NCBI RefSeq assembly: GCF_008801575.1
Contig: NZ_VZPL01000001.1
Span: forward strand, 62,001-126,000
Direction of reading: 5' to 3'
DNA length: 64,000 nucleotides
Source of the DNA: Xanthomonas cissicola
GTDB taxonomy: Bacteria > Pseudomonadota > Gammaproteobacteria > Xanthomonadales > Xanthomonadaceae
The position numbers were made by a program, and so were the translations under genes. Shown here piece by piece: positions 26,808 to 35,071 of this stretch (position 1 is the stretch's first letter; every line of letters begins with the position of its first letter). Below the pieces are notes generated by a model. It was not told the origin of the DNA, did no database searches, and saw nothing but the letters and a program-made list of their open reading frames with translations.

Positions 26808-27596
26808 TCAAGCCAGCTCGACATTGGCCAGCCGGATGAAATCGGCGACCTCAAGTTGTTCGGCGCGTGCATCCGGGCGCACCTGCGCAGCGTCGAAGTG
26901 GGCCGGTTCGCAAATGGCGGACAAGGCATTGCGCAGGGTCTTGCGGCGCTGCCCGAACCCGGCGCGCACCACATCGGCGAAGCGGCGGCGGTCGTTGATC
27001 AGCACCGTGGCCGGATCGCGCGGCACCAGCCGCACCACTGCCGAGTCCACCTTCGGCGGCGGCCGGAATGCGCCCGGCGGCACTACGAACAGCGCAGTCA
27101 CCTCGCAATACGCCTGCAGCATCACGCTCAACCGTCCGTACACCTTGCTGCCGGGGCCGGCGGCCATGCGGTCGACCACTTCCTTTTGCAGCATGAAGTG
27201 CATGTCGGCCACGGCAGCGGCATGGTCCAGCGCATGGAACAGGATCGGCGAGGAAATGTTGTAGGGCAGGTTGCCGACCAGGCGGATCGGCGTGCCATCG
27301 GCCAGTGCAGTGAAATCCACGCTGAGCACATCGCGGTGGATGATGCGCAGTGCGCCGATCGGTGCCGCGGCTTCGGTCAACGGCGCGATCAGGTCGCGAT
27401 CGAATTCGATGACGGTCAGCGCGCCATGCTTGCGCAGCAACGGAAAGGTGATGGCACCCTGGCCCGGGCCGATCTCGACCAGATGCTGGCCGGCGCGCGG
27501 GTCTACCGCCTGCACGATGCGGTCGATGTAATACCGGTCGGCAAGAAAGTGCTGGCCAAGCGACTTCTTGGCCGGTGCGCTGAAAGAAGAATTCAT
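26808..27596 (-). CDS. rsmA: 16S rRNA (adenine1518/1519-N6)-dimethyltransferase
   Basis: KsgA/RsmA, 262 residues; dimethylates two adjacent adenosines in the 3'-terminal hairpin of 16S rRNA, using SAM, during 30S assembly. Motifs: KSLGQHFLAD at the start, SAM-binding VEIGPGQGAITFPLL, and the catalytic NLPYNISSPILFH. The RPPPKVDSAVVRLVPR segment of the C-terminal domain is also present. Loss of this enzyme gives kasugamycin resistance in other bacteria. Confidence 0.96.
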   Translation of the reverse strand: MNSSFSAPAKKSLGQHFLADRYYIDRIVQAVDPRAGQHLVEIGPGQGAITFPLLRKHGALTVIEFDRDLIAPLTEAAAPIGALRIIHRDVLSVDFTALADGTPIRLVGNLPYNISSPILFHALDHAAAVADMHFMLQKEVVDRMAAGPGSKVYGRLSVMLQAYCEVTALFVVPPGAFRPPPKVDSAVVRLVPRDPATVLINDRRRFADVVRAGFGQRRKTLRNALSAICEPAHFDAAQVRPDARAEQLEVADFIRLANVELA

Positions 27597-27713
27597 CTGC
27601 GCAGTTTAACGGAGGCCGCGCCTGCACGCGGTGTCGTTTGCGCGCGCACCGCGCTTGGCGGATAGGCGGCGTGCATCATGCGGCATGCCCGCAGCGAGCA
27701 GGCACGCGTGGTT

Positions 27714-28685
27714 TTAGCGGCGCGCCGCCAATCGCGCGCACAACGCAGTGGCCGCCATCAGGCTGGAGGGGTCCGCGATTCCGCGGCCGGCCAGTTCCAG
27801 CGCAGTCCCGTGATCCACCGCCACGCGCGGGTAGGGCAGGCCCAGGGTGATATTCACCGCCTGCTCGAAGCCGCTGTACTTGAGCACCGGCAGGCCCTGG
27901 TCGTGATACATCGCCACCACCGCGTCGAAACCACGCAGTTTCTGCGGCAAGAAGGCGGTATCCGCCGGCAGCGGGCCGATCAGCTGCATGCCCTCGCCGC
28001 GCAGTTGCTCCAGCGCCGGAATGACGATATCCAGTTCCTCGCGGCCCAGGTGACCATCTTCGCCGGCATGCGGGTTGAGGCCGAGCACGGCGATGCGCGG
28101 GTGCTCCAGGCCGAAGTCGCGCTGCATCGCTGCATGGGTGATGCGCAGACACTGCAGCAGGGCATCGGCGGTGATCGCATCGGCCACCGCACGCAGCGGC
28201 AGATGGGTCGTCACCAGCGCGACGCGCACGATGCTGTTGGCCAGCATCATCACCACCGGGCAACCGGCTTGTTCGGCCAGCAGTTCGGTGGTGCCGGTGT
28301 AGGCAATACCGCCGGCGTTGATCGCTGCCTTGTGCACCGGGCCAGTGACGATTCCCTGCAGGCGGCCGGCGAGGCAGTCGGCCGCGGCGCTGCGCAGGCT
28401 GGCGATCACCGCTGCGGCATTGGCTGGGTCAGGGGCGCCGAAGCGCGTGGCCACGGCTTGGCGAATGGGATGCAGCGGCAGGTCGCCGGGTGCGCGTGCG
28501 GGCTGGTCGGGCTCGAGCAGCCGCACGGGCAACGACAGCGCCGTTGCGGCGCTGTGCAGGGTATCCGGGTCGGCGTAGGCAATCAGATGCGCGTCCGAGC
28601 GCGGCTGCTGGGCAAGCCGGACGCAGAGTTCCGGCCCGATTCCGGCCGGCTCGCCTGGCACCAGCGCGAGCGACGGGACCATCAT
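27714..28685 (-). CDS. pdxA: 4-hydroxythreonine-4-phosphate dehydrogenase
   Basis: Pyridoxal 5'-phosphate biosynthesis (DXP-dependent route). The start is ATG 28685 (MMVPSLALVPGEPAGIGPE); a second ATG follows directly at 28682. 323 residues. Key segments: PGEPAGIGPELC, TGPVHKAAINAGG and TELLAE with the active-site Lys and His, and AMYHDQGLPVLKYSG and NITLGLPYPRVAVDHGTA with the metal-binding His/Asp residues. It lies between surA and ksgA as in most gammaproteobacteria. Confidence 0.95.
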   Translation of the reverse strand: MMVPSLALVPGEPAGIGPELCVRLAQQPRSDAHLIAYADPDTLHSAATALSLPVRLLEPDQPARAPGDLPLHPIRQAVATRFGAPDPANAAAVIASLRSAAADCLAGRLQGIVTGPVHKAAINAGGIAYTGTTELLAEQAGCPVVMMLANSIVRVALVTTHLPLRAVADAITADALLQCLRITHAAMQRDFGLEHPRIAVLGLNPHAGEDGHLGREELDIVIPALEQLRGEGMQLIGPLPADTAFLPQKLRGFDAVVAMYHDQGLPVLKYSGFEQAVNITLGLPYPRVAVDHGTALELAGRGIADPSSLMAATALCARLAARR

Positions 28686-28704
28686 GCGATCCGGGCGCCC
28701 GCCC

Positions 28705-30096
28705 TCAGCGCGTCGGCTTTGCCGGCGGCGTCGAGGGCGCTGCAGGGTCTGGCGATTTGGCTGGAGCGGCAGTGGCGTTGTCATCGGCGCGGTCGCCGGT
28801 GCGGTAGCTCACATACGCTTCGCCACGCAGTTCCTGCAGATAGCGGTTGTACTCTTCTTCCAGCTTGCGGCGACCGATGGTTTCGCGCACCTGCGCGCGC
28901 TGATTCTCGGCGCTGACGTCGGTCTGGCGGCTGCCGACGCGCTGCACGATGTGCCAGCCCGCCTGGGTACGGAACGGCTCGGAGACCGCGCCGTCGGTCA
29001 AGCTTTCGACCTGCTTACCGAAGTCCGGGCCGAACGCGTCGGCTGGGAACCAGCCCAGATCGCCACCCTGGCCGCGGCTGTTGGTGTCCTCTGAGGACTC
29101 CTTGGCCGTCGCCTGGAAATCGGCGCCACCGACGATGCGTGCGCGAATCGTATCGATCTTGGCCTTGGCCTGCGCCTCGGTCTGGTTGTCGCCGATCCGC
29201 ACCAGGATGTGGCGTGCGTGGTACTCGGTGACCATCTTCTTTTCGCCGCCGGCATTGGCGTCGCGCATTTCCACCAGCTTGAGCAGCTGGAAGCCGCTCG
29301 GGCCGCGCAGCGGTCCGGCCACCTGGCCAGGCTGCATGTCGCGGATCAGCTGCGCGAATGCATTGGGAATTTCATCCAGGCTGCGCCAGCCCAGATCGCC
29401 ACCTTCCAGCGCATTGGGGCTATCGGAATAACGCACCGCAGCGGCCGAAAAATCCAGCTCGCCCTTGTCGATCAAGGCTTTGACGCCATCGACCTTCTTC
29501 TGGCCGGTGGCGATCTGCTCGGCATTTGCGCCTTCCGGCAAGCCGATCAGGATGTGCGCCAGGTGGTACTGGCTACCGGTGGCGGCCTGTTGGGCCAGCG
29601 CGGTATCCACCTCGCCTTCGCTCACGCTGATGCGGCTCTGCGCGAAGCTCTGGCGCAGGCGCTGCACGATGATCTCGTCGCGCACCGATGCGCGGAAATC
29701 GGCGTAGCCCATGCCGTCGGCCGCCAGCTTCTGGCGCAAGCCATCCACGGTCGTGCCGTTCTGCTGGGCGATGCTGGCGATGGCGCGGTTGAGCTCCTCG
29801 TCGCTGACACGGATACCGTTGCCATCGGCGCGGCTGACCTGCAACTTGACCAGCACCAAGCGCTCAAGGACCTGGCGCTGCAGCACATCGTCTGGCGGCA
29901 GCTGGTTTTCGCGACCGGCGTACTGCGACTTGACGTTGCGTACGGCGCGATCGAGCTCGCTCTGCAGCACCACGTCTTCGTCGACGATGGCAGCGATGCG
30001 ATCCAGCGGCTGGGATTGCTGTGCCGAGGCCAACGGCGAAACCGTGCTGGTGATGGCCAGCAGCGAGGCAAGAACAACAGAGAAAGGCTTGGTCAT
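28705..30096 (-). CDS. surA: periplasmic chaperone / peptidyl-prolyl isomerase SurA
   Basis: 463 residues. The ATG at 30096 gives a signal peptide cleaved near SPLASAQQ. Layout: N-terminal chaperone domain (about 30-170), first parvulin domain (about 175-280, AHILIGLPEG, GGDLGWRSLDEIP), second parvulin domain (about 290-395, ARHILVRIGDN, GGDLGWFPADAFGP) and a C-terminal helix with a Pro/Ala-rich tail. SurA escorts outer-membrane proteins, including LptD, to the BAM machine. Its start overlaps the lptD stop by four bases (ATGA). Confidence 0.95.
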   Translation of the reverse strand: MTKPFSVVLASLLAITSTVSPLASAQQSQPLDRIAAIVDEDVVLQSELDRAVRNVKSQYAGRENQLPPDDVLQRQVLERLVLVKLQVSRADGNGIRVSDEELNRAIASIAQQNGTTVDGLRQKLAADGMGYADFRASVRDEIIVQRLRQSFAQSRISVSEGEVDTALAQQAATGSQYHLAHILIGLPEGANAEQIATGQKKVDGVKALIDKGELDFSAAAVRYSDSPNALEGGDLGWRSLDEIPNAFAQLIRDMQPGQVAGPLRGPSGFQLLKLVEMRDANAGGEKKMVTEYHARHILVRIGDNQTEAQAKAKIDTIRARIVGGADFQATAKESSEDTNSRGQGGDLGWFPADAFGPDFGKQVESLTDGAVSEPFRTQAGWHIVQRVGSRQTDVSAENQRAQVRETIGRRKLEEEYNRYLQELRGEAYVSYRTGDRADDNATAAPAKSPDPAAPSTPPAKPTR

Positions 30097-32528
30097 GGAA
30101 TCAGGTTCGGATCGTAATCGTCCGGATTGGTCGTGGTGTTGCTGGGCGGGACCAGGTAGAGGTCGTCGCGGTAATAGCCGAGAATAGCACGGCGCAAAGT
30201 GCGGTCCGTGTTCTGCCCGAACGAGCTCAAGCCCTTCAGCACGAACTCTATCTGGATCGAGTTGTCCATCTCGCCATCGCGATTGCGCACGAATCGGCGC
30301 ACCAGTCCGCGTACCGCCAGGCAGCAGCTGTCCCATTGCACGCCACCGATGATTTCCAGCGGCTTGCGGTCCAGCAGCGAGTAGTAATACCGACCGACCG
30401 CGCTCCAGCTGGGGTTGATCGGGTAGAGGAAGGAGAAATCGGCCTGTTTGAGCTGGTCGCTGTTGTCGGTGAGGTTGCGACGGTAGCGATACGCCAGGTT
30501 GATGATGCCGTCGTTGTTGAGCAGATAGCGCGTGCGCAGGCTGGCCAGATCTTCCTTGCGCGAGTTCGGGTTCCACTGGTAGGTGGCGCCCATCGACCAG
30601 CGGTCGTTGATCATGTAGTTGGCGTCGGCCACCCAGGCCGACTTGCCCTGCTCGACGGTCTGCTCGCTGCCGGCTGCCGAGTTGTTGCTGTTGTTGATGG
30701 TCACCAGCGAGTCGCTGAAGTACAGGATTTGGCCCGCGCTCAGCGAGAGCTTTCCGCGGCCATCGTCCTGGCGCAGCCAACGCGAGGTCACCGCCAGGGT
30801 CAGCTGGTTGGCATCGTTCTGGCGGTCGGCACCGGTGTAGCGGGTGTCGCGGAACAGCTGGCCGTAGCTGAAGGTGAACGGACGGGTGTCGAACACCGGC
30901 AGATCGTCCTGGTCGCGATATGGCACGTACAGGTAGTACATGCGCGGCTCCAACGTATTGAGATAGTTGGTGCCGAACAGCGAGGTTTCGCGATCGAAAT
31001 ACAGGCCGGCGTCCAGCGAGGCGATCGGCAGGCTGCGCGACGGGGTGCGATTGCCGGTCAGCGGTGCGGTGTTGGCAAGCGTGGAATCCAGTTGGTACGC
31101 GGTGTAGCGCCATGCGACGGTGGGCGTCAGGAACCACGCTGCGCCCGACAGCGGCATCGAGATATACGGCTTGACGTCCAGGCGCGCGCCGCTGCCATAT
31201 TCCTTGTTGCGGATATTGGTACGGACGTACTCGTCGCCATTGTCGTTGTTGGCGTTCGGGATGTAATTCACCTGGTACGAATCGTCGTGGGTGAAGCGCA
31301 CCGCCTCGGCATAGATACCCGCCTCGAAAATGCCCAGCGGCTTTTCCCAGGTGAAATACGCGCGCGGCTGCCGGTTATAGGGCAGGGCCTGCTCGTCCAG
31401 CGTGTAGTCGGTGAGCTGCCAACGGTCGGCCATCAGGCCTGCGGTCCAGGTTTCCCCGGTGCCGTAGATGCCCACGGTGCTCTGCAGACTGGAAGCCGAG
31501 CCCATGCCGTTCAGACGGCTGGTGAAATCTTCGACATAGCGCGTGTCGCTGACCCAGGAGATGCTGCTGCGCGCTTGCCAGTGGGTGTTGACGTTGTGGT
31601 AGCCGCTGTAGAACACGCTGCCGCGGTCCTTGTCGCGCAACTTGTCGTTGGGCAGGTAATTGCCGGTGACTTCGCCGCGACCGCCCTCGTACAGGTAACG
31701 GAATTCGGTGCCGAACATGAAACCGCGCTTGCTCATGTAGCGCGGCAGCAACGTGGCGTCGTAGTTCGGCGCCAGGTTCAGATAGATCGGCTGCAGGTAA
31801 TCGAAGCCGTTACGGCCGGACAAACCGAATTGCGGAAACAGCAGGCCGGTCTGGCGGCGGTCGTCGATCGGGAACTTGAACCACGGGAAGTACAGCACCG
31901 GCACCTTGCCGATCTGCAGCACCGCGTTACGCGCGGTGCCGAAACCTTCTTCGTTGTCGACGTCGATCTCGGGCGCGCGAACGCGCCAGATCGGCTGCGA
32001 GGGGTCGCAGGTGGTGTACGTGGATCGATGCATCTGCCCGACCTGGCCCTGCAGGTCCACCGATTCGGCGTCGCCATTGCCGCGGCGTTCCACCAACTGG
32101 TACTGGATGTTGGTGACCTTGTGGGTGTCGGTATCCTGATTGCCTTCGGCACGGTCGGCGACCATGCGGAAAGAGGTGTCCTGGTAGCGGACATTGCCTT
32201 CGGCGATGTAGTTGCCGGTTTCGGTGTCCATGCGCAGGTTGTCGGCACCCAGGAACTGGTCGCCGCGCTTCAACGCAACATTGCCTTGGTATTGCGGGGT
32301 GGTGCTGGTGCCGGAGAGCTGGTCGCCTTCGATGTCGGTCGGCAACTGCTGGCGCATCTCGGCCGCCTTGGGGTCGGCGGCAGGGGCGCCGTCGAAGCCG
32401 GGTAGCGGGTCTACGGCCGGGCACAGTCCCCAGTTCAACGGCTTGTCGGCAGCCATGGCCGGGAGGCAGATGGCGATGCTCAAAGGCAGGGGCAGCAGGC
32501 GGAGAGCTCGGCGCACGCGTGGGTTCAA
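30093..32528 (-). CDS. lptD: LPS-assembly outer membrane protein LptD
   Basis: 811 residues. Signal peptide (to about residue 26, PAMAA), an N-terminal beta-jellyroll that receives LPS (about 40-200, with MDTETGNYIAEGNVRYQD), then the large 26-strand barrel. Cys36 and Cys about 175 in the N-domain and the adjacent Cys pair in WDSCCLAVRG near the C-terminus fit the conserved inter-domain disulfides. LptD with LptE inserts LPS into the outer leaflet. Coupled to surA, its dedicated chaperone. The opposite strand has a very long stop-free frame that is a GC artefact. Confidence 0.95.
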   Translation of the reverse strand: MNPRVRRALRLLPLPLSIAICLPAMAADKPLNWGLCPAVDPLPGFDGAPAADPKAAEMRQQLPTDIEGDQLSGTSTTPQYQGNVALKRGDQFLGADNLRMDTETGNYIAEGNVRYQDTSFRMVADRAEGNQDTDTHKVTNIQYQLVERRGNGDAESVDLQGQVGQMHRSTYTTCDPSQPIWRVRAPEIDVDNEEGFGTARNAVLQIGKVPVLYFPWFKFPIDDRRQTGLLFPQFGLSGRNGFDYLQPIYLNLAPNYDATLLPRYMSKRGFMFGTEFRYLYEGGRGEVTGNYLPNDKLRDKDRGSVFYSGYHNVNTHWQARSSISWVSDTRYVEDFTSRLNGMGSASSLQSTVGIYGTGETWTAGLMADRWQLTDYTLDEQALPYNRQPRAYFTWEKPLGIFEAGIYAEAVRFTHDDSYQVNYIPNANNDNGDEYVRTNIRNKEYGSGARLDVKPYISMPLSGAAWFLTPTVAWRYTAYQLDSTLANTAPLTGNRTPSRSLPIASLDAGLYFDRETSLFGTNYLNTLEPRMYYLYVPYRDQDDLPVFDTRPFTFSYGQLFRDTRYTGADRQNDANQLTLAVTSRWLRQDDGRGKLSLSAGQILYFSDSLVTINNSNNSAAGSEQTVEQGKSAWVADANYMINDRWSMGATYQWNPNSRKEDLASLRTRYLLNNDGIINLAYRYRRNLTDNSDQLKQADFSFLYPINPSWSAVGRYYYSLLDRKPLEIIGGVQWDSCCLAVRGLVRRFVRNRDGEMDNSIQIEFVLKGLSSFGQNTDRTLRRAILGYYRDDLYLVPPSNTTTNPDDYDPNLIP

Positions 32529-32644
32529 CCAATAAAATGGCGACTAGCTTGCCGCATACCCCGCATAGGGGCAATGAAGAGCGCCGGCGCCGGGTGGGCG
32601 AGGTTCATCGCCACCGATGGCGCGACCGGCGCCCCGGCCGGGGT

Positions 32645-33553
32645 TCAGCGCAGCGCTGCCACGTGCGCCACGCTGCTTTCGCGCAGCGCCTGCAGGTCGT
32701 AGCCGCCTTCCAGCATCGAGACCACGCGGCCGCGTGCATGGCGGTCGGCCAGGGTGCGCAGCGCGCCGGTGAGCCAGCCGAAATCGTCGTCGTCCAGCAT
32801 CAGGTCGGCCAGTGGGTCGCGCAGATGCGCATCGAAGCCGGCGGAGATCAGGATCAACTGCGGGCGGAAGGCATCGACGAGCGGCAGCATCTCGTCTTCC
32901 CAGACATTGCGGAAGCGCAGTCCATCGCTGCCCGGTGGTAGCAGCAGGTTGTGGATATTGCCGACGCCGCGCTCGTAGACGCTGCCCGAATGCGGATACA
33001 GCCCGGACTGGTGGGTGCTCAGGTACTGCACGGCGGGGTCGCGTTCGAAGATCGCCTGGGTGCCGTTACCGTGATGGACGTCGAAATCCACGATGGTGAT
33101 GCGCTCCAGCCCATGCCGGTCGCGCGCATGGGCGGCGGCCACAGCGATGTTGTTGAACAGGCAAAATCCCATCGACACCTGTGCGGTGGCGTGGTGACCG
33201 GGCGGACGCACGGCGCAGAAGGCGGTGCGGGTCTGGTCCTGCATCACCGCATCGACGGCGGCGATACCGGCGCCGGCGGCGCGCAAGGCGGCCGCGCGCG
33301 ACGCCGGCACCATGCGCGTATCCACGTCCAGCTGACGATAGCCGTCGAAGGCGGTTTCCAGTACCGCATCCACCTGCTCGCGCTCGTGCACGCGGCACAG
33401 GTCGCCCAGCTTGGCCAACGGCGCTTCGCGCCAGTCCAGATCCGGGAATGCGCCGCGCAGGGCCTGGACCACCGCTTCCAGGCGGGCGGGGCTTTCCGGG
33501 TGCTCAGGGCCGGCGTCGTGACCGAGGCAGGCGGGATGGGTAAAGACCAACAT
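32645..33553 (-). CDS. histone deacetylase family protein (AcuC/AphA-like)
   Basis: 302-residue zinc hydrolase of the arginase/deacetylase fold. Active-site pattern intact: HPESPARL, RPPGHHAT with His120/His121, GFCLFNNIAVAAAHAR, the zinc ligands Asp158 and His160 in VDFDVHHGNGTQ, SAGFDAH with Asp241, and EGGYDL with the catalytic-pocket Tyr. Bacterial members remove acetyl groups from proteins, polyamines or small molecules; the substrate here is unknown. It is followed by the adenosyltransferase gene on the same strand at a larger genetic interval, so an operon is possible (43 bases between reading frames, adenosyltransferase upstream). Confidence 0.87.
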   Translation of the reverse strand: MLVFTHPACLGHDAGPEHPESPARLEAVVQALRGAFPDLDWREAPLAKLGDLCRVHEREQVDAVLETAFDGYRQLDVDTRMVPASRAAALRAAGAGIAAVDAVMQDQTRTAFCAVRPPGHHATAQVSMGFCLFNNIAVAAAHARDRHGLERITIVDFDVHHGNGTQAIFERDPAVQYLSTHQSGLYPHSGSVYERGVGNIHNLLLPPGSDGLRFRNVWEDEMLPLVDAFRPQLILISAGFDAHLRDPLADLMLDDDDFGWLTGALRTLADRHARGRVVSMLEGGYDLQALRESSVAHVAALR

Positions 33554-33591
33554 GGGGCAACTCTAGCCTCTGCGCCGACCCGGGCGCATGC

Positions 33592-34149
33592 TCAACCGCG
33601 TCGGCGGTCGTGCCGCCACAGGACTTCCTGCCGACCATCGGCACGCGCCAGCACGCGCGCCAGCACGAACAGCAGGTCGGACAAGCGGTTGAGGTAGCCG
33701 ATCGCCTCGCTGCGCACCGCTTCCTGGCGCGACAGCGCAACGGTCTCGCGCTCGGCCCGGCGCACGATGGTGCGGGCCAGATGACAGCGCGCGGCTGCCT
33801 CGCCACCGGCCGGCAGGATGAATTCCTGCAGTGCGGGCAGCGTCTGGTTGAAGGCGTCCAGCTGCGTCTCCAGCGCCTGGATGTCGGTCGCGTCGATGGC
33901 CGCGTGGCCGGGGATGCAGAGCTCGCCGCCCAAGTCGAACAACTGATGCTGCACGGTGGTCAGCAGTGCGGCGATCGGCTCCGGCACGCCGGGTGCGGCC
34001 AGCAGCACGCCGATCGCCGAATTGGCTTCGTCCACGGTGCCGTAGGCGTTGACGCGCAACGCATCCTTGCCGGTCCGGCTGCCGTCGCCCAGGCCGGTGC
34101 TGCCGTCGTCGCCGGTCCGCGTATAGATACGAGAGAGACGGTTGCCCAT
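33592..34149 (-). CDS. cobO: PduO-type cob(I)alamin adenosyltransferase
   Basis: 185 residues; transfers adenosyl from ATP to corrinoid to make adenosylcobalamin. PduO-type signature: YTRTGDDGSTGLGDGSR near the N-terminus (ATP-binding), RVNAYGTVDEANSAIG, FILPAGGEAAARCHLARTIVRRAER (conserved Arg/Glu) and LNRLSDLLFVLAR. This is the PduO family, structurally unrelated to E. coli BtuR/CobO, so the symbol is only a functional label. The gene starts three bases after the stop of the membrane-protein gene at 34153. Confidence 0.88.
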   Translation of the reverse strand: MGNRLSRIYTRTGDDGSTGLGDGSRTGKDALRVNAYGTVDEANSAIGVLLAAPGVPEPIAALLTTVQHQLFDLGGELCIPGHAAIDATDIQALETQLDAFNQTLPALQEFILPAGGEAAARCHLARTIVRRAERETVALSRQEAVRSEAIGYLNRLSDLLFVLARVLARADGRQEVLWRHDRRRG

Positions 34150-34152
34150 GGC

Positions 34153-34731
34153 TTAGCCGGCGTAGCGCTGGCGACGCGGTGCGGACAGACGCTCGGCAGC
34201 CACCTGGATCACCGCGGCTGCCGCCACGTACAGCGCGGCACTGCGCAGATATGGCCCCAGCCAGTCGGTGTAATTCTTGAACCAGCCGGCCACGGTCGGG
34301 TCGGCCACGCTGGCGCTGATCCAGTAGAAGCTGCCCTGGGCGATCAGCTGGCACAGCGCCACGGCGATCAGCAGGGCCGGCACCAGCCGCGCCAGCGCGC
34401 TCCATTGTGCGCCATGGTAGTGCCGGCGCAGCCATACGCCGCCGGCCCACAGCGCGAAGTACGCCGGGATCAGGCACCAGTACGCCGGCGACACGCAGTA
34501 GTGCTGCCAGAAGCTCAGGCCCTGGCCGGTGATCACCAGCCAGTCCACCGCCACGGCCAGCAGCATCAGCAGCGGAAATGCCAGCTTGGTGCGCGCAGCC
34601 AGATGAAATCCGCCGATGAAGAACACCGCCCAGGACGCATCCGGAACCGGCGCGAAGTGATTGATCCGCGTGGCCGCCATCAACACGGCGAGCAGACTCA
34701 GAATCAGGTTGTCGTGCGAACGAGAAGTCAT
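34153..34731 (-). CDS. polytopic membrane protein next to the cobalamin adenosyltransferase
   Basis: 192 residues with about five membrane helices. ATRINHFAPVPDASWAVFFIGGF near the N-terminus resembles a small-membrane-protein family (DUF6580-like) that looks like S-components of ECF vitamin transporters. It sits three bases upstream of the cobalamin adenosyltransferase frame and is read first, which suggests a B12 or precursor transporter component; this is inference from fold type and linkage, and no experimental role is implied. Confidence 0.7.
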   Translation of the reverse strand: MTSRSHDNLILSLLAVLMAATRINHFAPVPDASWAVFFIGGFHLAARTKLAFPLLMLLAVAVDWLVITGQGLSFWQHYCVSPAYWCLIPAYFALWAGGVWLRRHYHGAQWSALARLVPALLIAVALCQLIAQGSFYWISASVADPTVAGWFKNYTDWLGPYLRSAALYVAAAAVIQVAAERLSAPRRQRYAG

Positions 34732-35071
34732 GCGCGAAGCGGGCCGGATTACAGGCCCTGGAGTGTAGCGTGGAAGTGGTGCTGCCCGCGGCTTGGGTCA
34801 CGGCAGCTGCAGAACGACTGCGCAGTGCCAAGCGGGCGTGGCCGGCGCCCGGAATCGGCCTGCACCACGCCTGCATCGCCGTTTCTGGGTGCGCCGTCAA
34901 CGCCCGCCTGGCGACTGCTCGCCAGGTCTTGCCAGCGGCTGCATGCGTTCGGGGAAGGCGTGAAGCCCTGCAGTGCGCGCAAGCCATGCAAGGTGCAGGC
35001 GGCAGCGGGCGCGGCAAGATGTCCCGCCCTCAGGCGGCAACGCGCAGGGGGCGAAGGCTTATCATGTGGGA
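34732..35071. other. divergent region between membrane protein gene and ubiH
   Basis: 340 bases without a supported gene. The part from about 34797 to 34941 is a diverged copy of the palindromic element seen at 52070 and 54560. I looked for a cobalamin riboswitch ahead of the leftward gene pair and saw no convincing B12 box. The ubiH leader has GGGG and GTGGGA just before the ATG at 35072. Confidence 0.5.
34797..34941. repeat. degraded copy of the palindromic MITE-like element
   Basis: Aligns along its length with the copies at 52070 and 54560: the left side reads AGCGGGCGTGGCCGG, then CGGAATCGGC, a central CACCACGCC, and the right side GTGCGCCGTCAACGCCCGCCTGGCGACTGCTCGCC-like sequence. The terminal inverted repeats are mutated beyond clear pairing (right end GCCAGCGGCT against GTTAGCCGCT), so this is an old copy. 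Confidence 0.6.

Noticed and set aside
30336-32405. A 689-codon plus-strand frame
   Set aside because: Antisense shadow of lptD; its translation is Val/Gly/Ala/Arg-rich without motifs.
34732-35071. Cobalamin riboswitch upstream of the membrane protein and adenosyltransferase genes
   Set aside because: No convincing B12 box or the accompanying conserved helices on the minus strand; the region is better explained by a degraded repeat element.
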